Source: Mycetocola reblochoni REB411 (GTDB taxonomy: Bacteria > Actinomycetota > Actinomycetes > Actinomycetales > Microbacteriaceae). From it: a stretch of 64,000 nt of DNA. The notes under the pieces were generated by a model that saw only the letters and a program-made list of their open reading frames with translations, was not told the origin of the DNA and ran no database searches. The stretch is from assembly GCF_900163835.1 (NCBI RefSeq), contig NZ_FUKR01000006.1:62001-126000 (forward strand). The letters run 5' to 3'. The translations under genes and the position numbers were made by a program. This document shows positions 61,369-64,000 of the stretch, one piece after another (the first letter of the stretch is position 1; the number at the start of each line of letters is the position of its first letter).

Positions 61369-61388
61369 CCGTTACCCAGATGTAACGG
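61369..61388. promoter_or_regulatory. inverted repeat between trmH and gluA
   Basis: CCGTTAC, six bases, GTAACGG: perfect 7-bp arms. It is 36 nt past the trmH stop and about 50 nt upstream of the predicted gluA transcript start, so it could be an operator for gluA or a weak terminator for trmH. Confidence 0.45.
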
Positions 61389-61424
61389 GGAGACCGCCCG
61401 TGTTGCAGACAGGAGACGGTCGGG

Positions 61425-62225
61425 TTAATTCCCGAGACGCGTGGCGAAGGCGCTCTGGTAGAGGCAGACCGACGCGGCCGTCGCGAGGTTCATCGACTCG
61501 GCCTTGCCGAAGATCGGGACGCGCACGACATCGTCGACCAGTGCGAGCGCGTCGTCGTTCAGGCCCCTGGCCTCGTTGCCGAAGACCCACGCGGTCGAAC
61601 CGCGGAGCACGTCGCCCGCCTCGACAAGGCTGCGACCCTTCACGTCGGCCGCGACCGCGCGCATGCCCGCCTGCCGCGCCCGGTCGAGGGTGGGCGCCAG
61701 CTCTTGCCCCACTGCGACGGGGATGTGGAAGAGCGACCCGGTCGTCGCTCGGACGACCTTGGGGTTGTAGAGGTCCACAGATCGTCCCGTCAGGATCACC
61801 GCATCCGCTCCCGCCGCGTCGGCGACGCGGATGATGGTGCCGAGATTTCCGGGATCCCTCACCTCCTCGAGGATGGCCACGAGGGCCGGCTCCGCCTGGA
61901 AGACGTCGCGGACAGAGACGGGGAACTGCCGGGCCACGGCGACGAAGCCCTGGGGGGTCACGGTGTCCGCGAGCTGGTCGAGGACCTCCTCCGTCACGAA
62001 CTCCACATCAAGCCCGGCGTCAACGGCCGTCTGCCCGACGTCGGCGTAGCGCTCGAGCGCCGTGGGAGTCGCGTACAGCTCCAGAAGCAGCTCCGGACGA
62101 TAGTTCAGGGCTTCGGCGACCGCCTGGGGGCCCTCGAGGAGGAACAGCCCCGTCTCCTCCCTCGCCGCTTTCTTGGACAGCTTCGCCACGGCACGGACTC
62201 GGGGGCTACGGGGATTCTCCAGCAC
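61425..62225 (-). CDS. TrmH/SpoU-family RNA 2'-O-methyltransferase
   Basis: 266 residues. An N-terminal RNA-binding substrate domain (about 1-95) precedes the SPOUT knot domain: motif 1 E-E-V-R-D-P-G-N-L-G-T-I-I-R near 120, V-F-G-N-E-A-R-G-L motif 2 near 216, and V-P-I-F-G-K-A-E-S-M-N-L-A motif 3 near 237. The target (rRNA or tRNA) is not clear. Start GTG 62225 lies 6 nt after TACGAT, so leaderless is likely. It follows rplT, but a hairpin separates them. Confidence 0.92.
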   Translation of the reverse strand: MLENPRSPRVRAVAKLSKKAAREETGLFLLEGPQAVAEALNYRPELLLELYATPTALERYADVGQTAVDAGLDVEFVTEEVLDQLADTVTPQGFVAVARQFPVSVRDVFQAEPALVAILEEVRDPGNLGTIIRVADAAGADAVILTGRSVDLYNPKVVRATTGSLFHIPVAVGQELAPTLDRARQAGMRAVAADVKGRSLVEAGDVLRGSTAWVFGNEARGLNDDALALVDDVVRVPIFGKAESMNLATAASVCLYQSAFATRLGN

Positions 62226-62290
62226 GCGTCCATCGTATCGTCGCCACCGTGGAGCGCCGGTGACGCGCCACGGAAACAGCAGGGAAACGA

Positions 62291-62324
62291 CGATGCCCCC
62301 GTCCGAAAACGGACGGGGGCATCG
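62291..62324 (-). terminator. terminator after rplT
   Basis: Perfect 14-bp arms (62291-62304, 62311-62324) with GAAAAC loop, 16 nt past the rplT stop. Confidence 0.88.
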
Positions 62325-62340
62325 CGGGGTGCGACGAGGA

Positions 62341-62727
62341 TCAGGCGCCGGCCTTCGGCGCGGAGGTGTCGGCCGGGAGGGCCGCCTTCGCGCTCTCGAC
62401 GAGGGCGGCGAACGTCGCCGGCTCGTTGACGGCGAGCTCCGCGAGGATACGACGGTCGACCTCGATACCGGCCAGGCCGAGGCCCTGGATGAAGCGGTTG
62501 TAGGTCAGGCCGTTCGCACGCGACGCGGCGTTGATGCGCTGGATCCAGAGGCGGCGGAAGTCGCCCTTCTTCTGGCGGCGGTCACGGTACGCGTAGGTCA
62601 GGGAGTGGGTGACCTGCTCCTTGGCCTTGCGGTAGAGGCGCGACCGCTGGCCGCGGTATCCCTCGGCCCGCTCGAGGATGACCCGACGCTTCTTGTGGGC
62701 GTTTACTGCCCGCTTTACTCTTGCCAT
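62341..62727 (-). CDS. rplT: 50S ribosomal protein L20
   Basis: 128 residues, very basic N-terminal half ([14 protein letters not shown]) that binds 23S rRNA, then a globular part ending in an Ala-rich tail. Needed early in large-subunit assembly. It starts 29 bp after rpmI in the infC-rpmI-rplT operon. Confidence 0.98.
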   Translation of the reverse strand: MARVKRAVNAHKKRRVILERAEGYRGQRSRLYRKAKEQVTHSLTYAYRDRRQKKGDFRRLWIQRINAASRANGLTYNRFIQGLGLAGIEVDRRILAELAVNEPATFAALVESAKAALPADTSAPKAGA

Positions 62728-62756
62728 TTCTGATTCTTCCTAACGAGTCGTCGGGC

Positions 62757-62951
62757 TTAGCGACCGAGCAGCTTCTTGATGTTCTTCACGTCGGCCGGCG
62801 AGGAGACCTCGTCGGAGTTCAGACGCCGCTTGCGCTTGCTGGACTTGACCTCCAGGTTGTGGCGCATCCCGGCCTGCTGCTTGCGCACCTTGCCGGTTCC
62901 GGTGAGCTTGAAGCGCTTCTTCGCACCGGAGTGCGTCTTCTGCTTAGGCAT
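62757..62951 (-). CDS. rpmI: 50S ribosomal protein L35
   Basis: 64 residues, beginning [13 protein letters not shown] as usual for L35. ATG 62951 overlaps the infC stop by 8 nt and its GGAG site lies inside infC, so translation is probably coupled. An in-frame ATG at 62987 is inside infC and is rejected. Confidence 0.97.
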   Translation of the reverse strand: MPKQKTHSGAKKRFKLTGTGKVRKQQAGMRHNLEVKSSKRKRRLNSDEVSSPADVKNIKKLLGR

Positions 62952-63528
62952 TGTTCTCCTCATGCTTCGCCGCCTTGTTGGCGGCACGTTGTGCGTTGGC
63001 CTCAGCCTTTGCTTCGGCCTTGTTCTTCACCGGTCCGATAACCATCACCATGTTGCGACCGTCGATCGTCGGGTTCGATTCGATCGTGCCGAGCTCGGAG
63101 ACATCCTCAGCGAACCGCTGCAGCAGCCGGACGCCCTGGTCAGGACGGGACTGCTCGCGACCGCGGAACAGGATCATCGCCTTGACCTTGTCGCCGGCAC
63201 GGAGGAAGCCCTCCGCGCGCTTGCGCTTGGTCTCGTAGTCGTGCGCGTCGATCTTCAGGCGGAAGCGAACCTCTTTGAGGATCGTGTTCGCCTGATTGCG
63301 ACGCGCCTCCTTGGCCTTCTGCGCGGCTTCGTACTTGAACTTGCCGTAATCCATGATCTTGGCCACGGGCGGCTTCGAGTTCGGCGCCACCTCGACGAGG
63401 TCGAGATCCGCCTCCTGTGCGAGGCGGAGGGCGACCTCGATCTTCACGACACCGACCTGCTCACCGGCCGGGCCGACAAGGCGGACTTCCGGAACTCGGA
63501 TGCGGTCGTTAGTGCGGGGATCGCTGAT
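62944..63528 (-). CDS. infC: translation initiation factor IF-3, probably with ATC start codon
   Basis: 194 residues if it starts at ATC 63528: AGAGGAG lies 6 nt upstream and the next residues [15 protein letters not shown] match the family N-terminus. An ATG at 63591 would add 21 residues without a ribosome site. The N domain (about 1-75, with [10 protein letters not shown]) and C domain (about 90-175) are complete, followed by an Ala/Glu/Lys-rich tail. Binds 30S and checks initiator tRNA and start codon; rare start codons on infC let IF-3 limit its own synthesis in other bacteria. Confidence 0.92.
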   Translation of the reverse strand: MSDPRTNDRIRVPEVRLVGPAGEQVGVVKIEVALRLAQEADLDLVEVAPNSKPPVAKIMDYGKFKYEAAQKAKEARRNQANTILKEVRFRLKIDAHDYETKRKRAEGFLRAGDKVKAMILFRGREQSRPDQGVRLLQRFAEDVSELGTIESNPTIDGRNMVMVIGPVKNKAEAKAEANAQRAANKAAKHEENNA

Positions 63529-63770
63529 GCGGGACTCCTCTGATTCGGTGATAACACGGTGGGCGTGCGCCCGATCGGTCGGCAGAATCATCCGGAGCGC
63601 ACGTGCTGGCACACGATGATGCGATCCGCACCCTGACTACCGAACCCGTGAGTTCGGCGGAGTGCAACGACCCGGTAACCTAGTGAAGCGGTGAGCGCGG
63701 GTGGGAGATGAATCCACTTTCCATCTGAGGGCATGCCTCAGAGCCGGATACAGCATAGCAGAGGAACACA
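63529..63770 (-). promoter_or_regulatory. infC leader and shared divergent promoter region
   Basis: 242 bp between infC and the DUF1844 gene. TATGCT on the minus strand (63760-63755) may be the infC -10, giving a leader of about 220 nt with several short GC-rich stems. Autoregulation by IF-3 or L20 through this leader is inference from other bacteria. Confidence 0.4.
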
Positions 63771-64000
63771 GTGAGCGACAGCAGCACCGATCATCGGGAC
63801 GACGACCAGACAAGCCAGGCCACACGCGACATCGCCGATGTGGCAGCCGTCGAGGTGATCACCACCACGGCGGTCCACCTCATGAGCGCGGCGGCGGTCA
63901 AGTGTGGGCTCGCCGACGACCCGGACAGCGAGGTCGACCTCGACGAGGCCCGCAAACTCATCAACGCGCTCGCCGGGCTCATCACCGCGGCCGCCCCCGA
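63771..64000 (+). CDS. DUF1844 domain protein (5' part, cut by window edge)
   Basis: 76 codons visible from GTG 63771, with GAGG upstream. An acidic N-terminus is followed by a helical segment with H-L-M-S-A-A-A-V-K-C-G-L and D-L-D-E-A-R-K-L-I-N-A-L-A-G-L, the DUF1844 pattern found next to infC in many actinobacteria. Function unknown. The 3' end is beyond the window. Confidence 0.85.
   Translation, partial: MSDSSTDHRDDDQTSQATRDIADVAAVEVITTTAVHLMSAAAVKCGLADDPDSEVDLDEARKLINALAGLITAAAP

Overview
The window is chromosomal DNA from a high-GC actinobacterium, most likely a member of the Microbacteriaceae. Evidence: uniformly G/C-rich third codon positions, many GTG/TTG starts, a 16S-23S spacer without tRNA genes, and the gene order infC-rpmI-rplT-trmH, gluABCD, pheST, argCJBDF-GH, tyrS, rrn. 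I cannot name the genus from sequence alone. I see no prophage, insertion sequence, CRISPR array or integrated plasmid; most of the window is core genome.

Layout. (1) 1-5.5 kb, minus strand: a phospho-signalling locus of small membrane ORFs, an FHA protein, a Ser/Thr kinase with an outside domain, an FHA-like protein fused to a winged helix, and the start of a membrane-anchored propeller/Fn3-type protein that runs off the left edge. (2) 5.6-13.8 kb, minus: a secreted or anchored hypothetical protein, then rpoB-rpoC, both starting at TTG, read from a strong promoter back to back with a spermidine-synthase-like gene. (3) 15-20.2 kb, minus: a betT-betB-betA operon for choline uptake and oxidation to glycine betaine. 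(4) 20.4-34.5 kb: mixed single genes, namely a repeat-rich hypothetical protein, SprT-like protein, EVE-domain protein, SRPBCC protein, the YczE/MocR divergent pair, a DEAD-box helicase, NUDIX (DUF4916), a carboxylesterase followed by the giant helicase Lhr, and a HAD hydrolase. (5) 34.5-42.1 kb: a cold-shock gene, a 0.9 kb gene-poor stretch with tandem repeats, and one rrn operon (16S-23S-5S, minus) with clear processing stems. (6) 42.2-64 kb: tyrS, a divergent SatD-like regulator plus membrane protein module behind tandem operator-like repeats, the arginine cluster without argR, pheST, gluABCD glutamate uptake, trmH, infC-rpmI-rplT, and the start of a DUF1844 gene.

How it works together. 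The arg genes cover ornithine to arginine synthesis from acetylglutamate, and the gluABCD importer could supply glutamate as precursor. The bet operon serves osmoprotection. Many monocistronic genes have a TAnnnT-like hexamer 6-8 nt before the start codon, so leaderless transcription looks common. Nearly every transcription unit end carries a long perfect hairpin without a U-tract.

The best candidates for something little described are the SatD-like/membrane pair at 43.6-44.8 kb with its 28-bp-spaced direct repeats, and the kinase/FHA/winged-helix locus at 1-5 kb. Neither is proven to be a new system from sequence alone.
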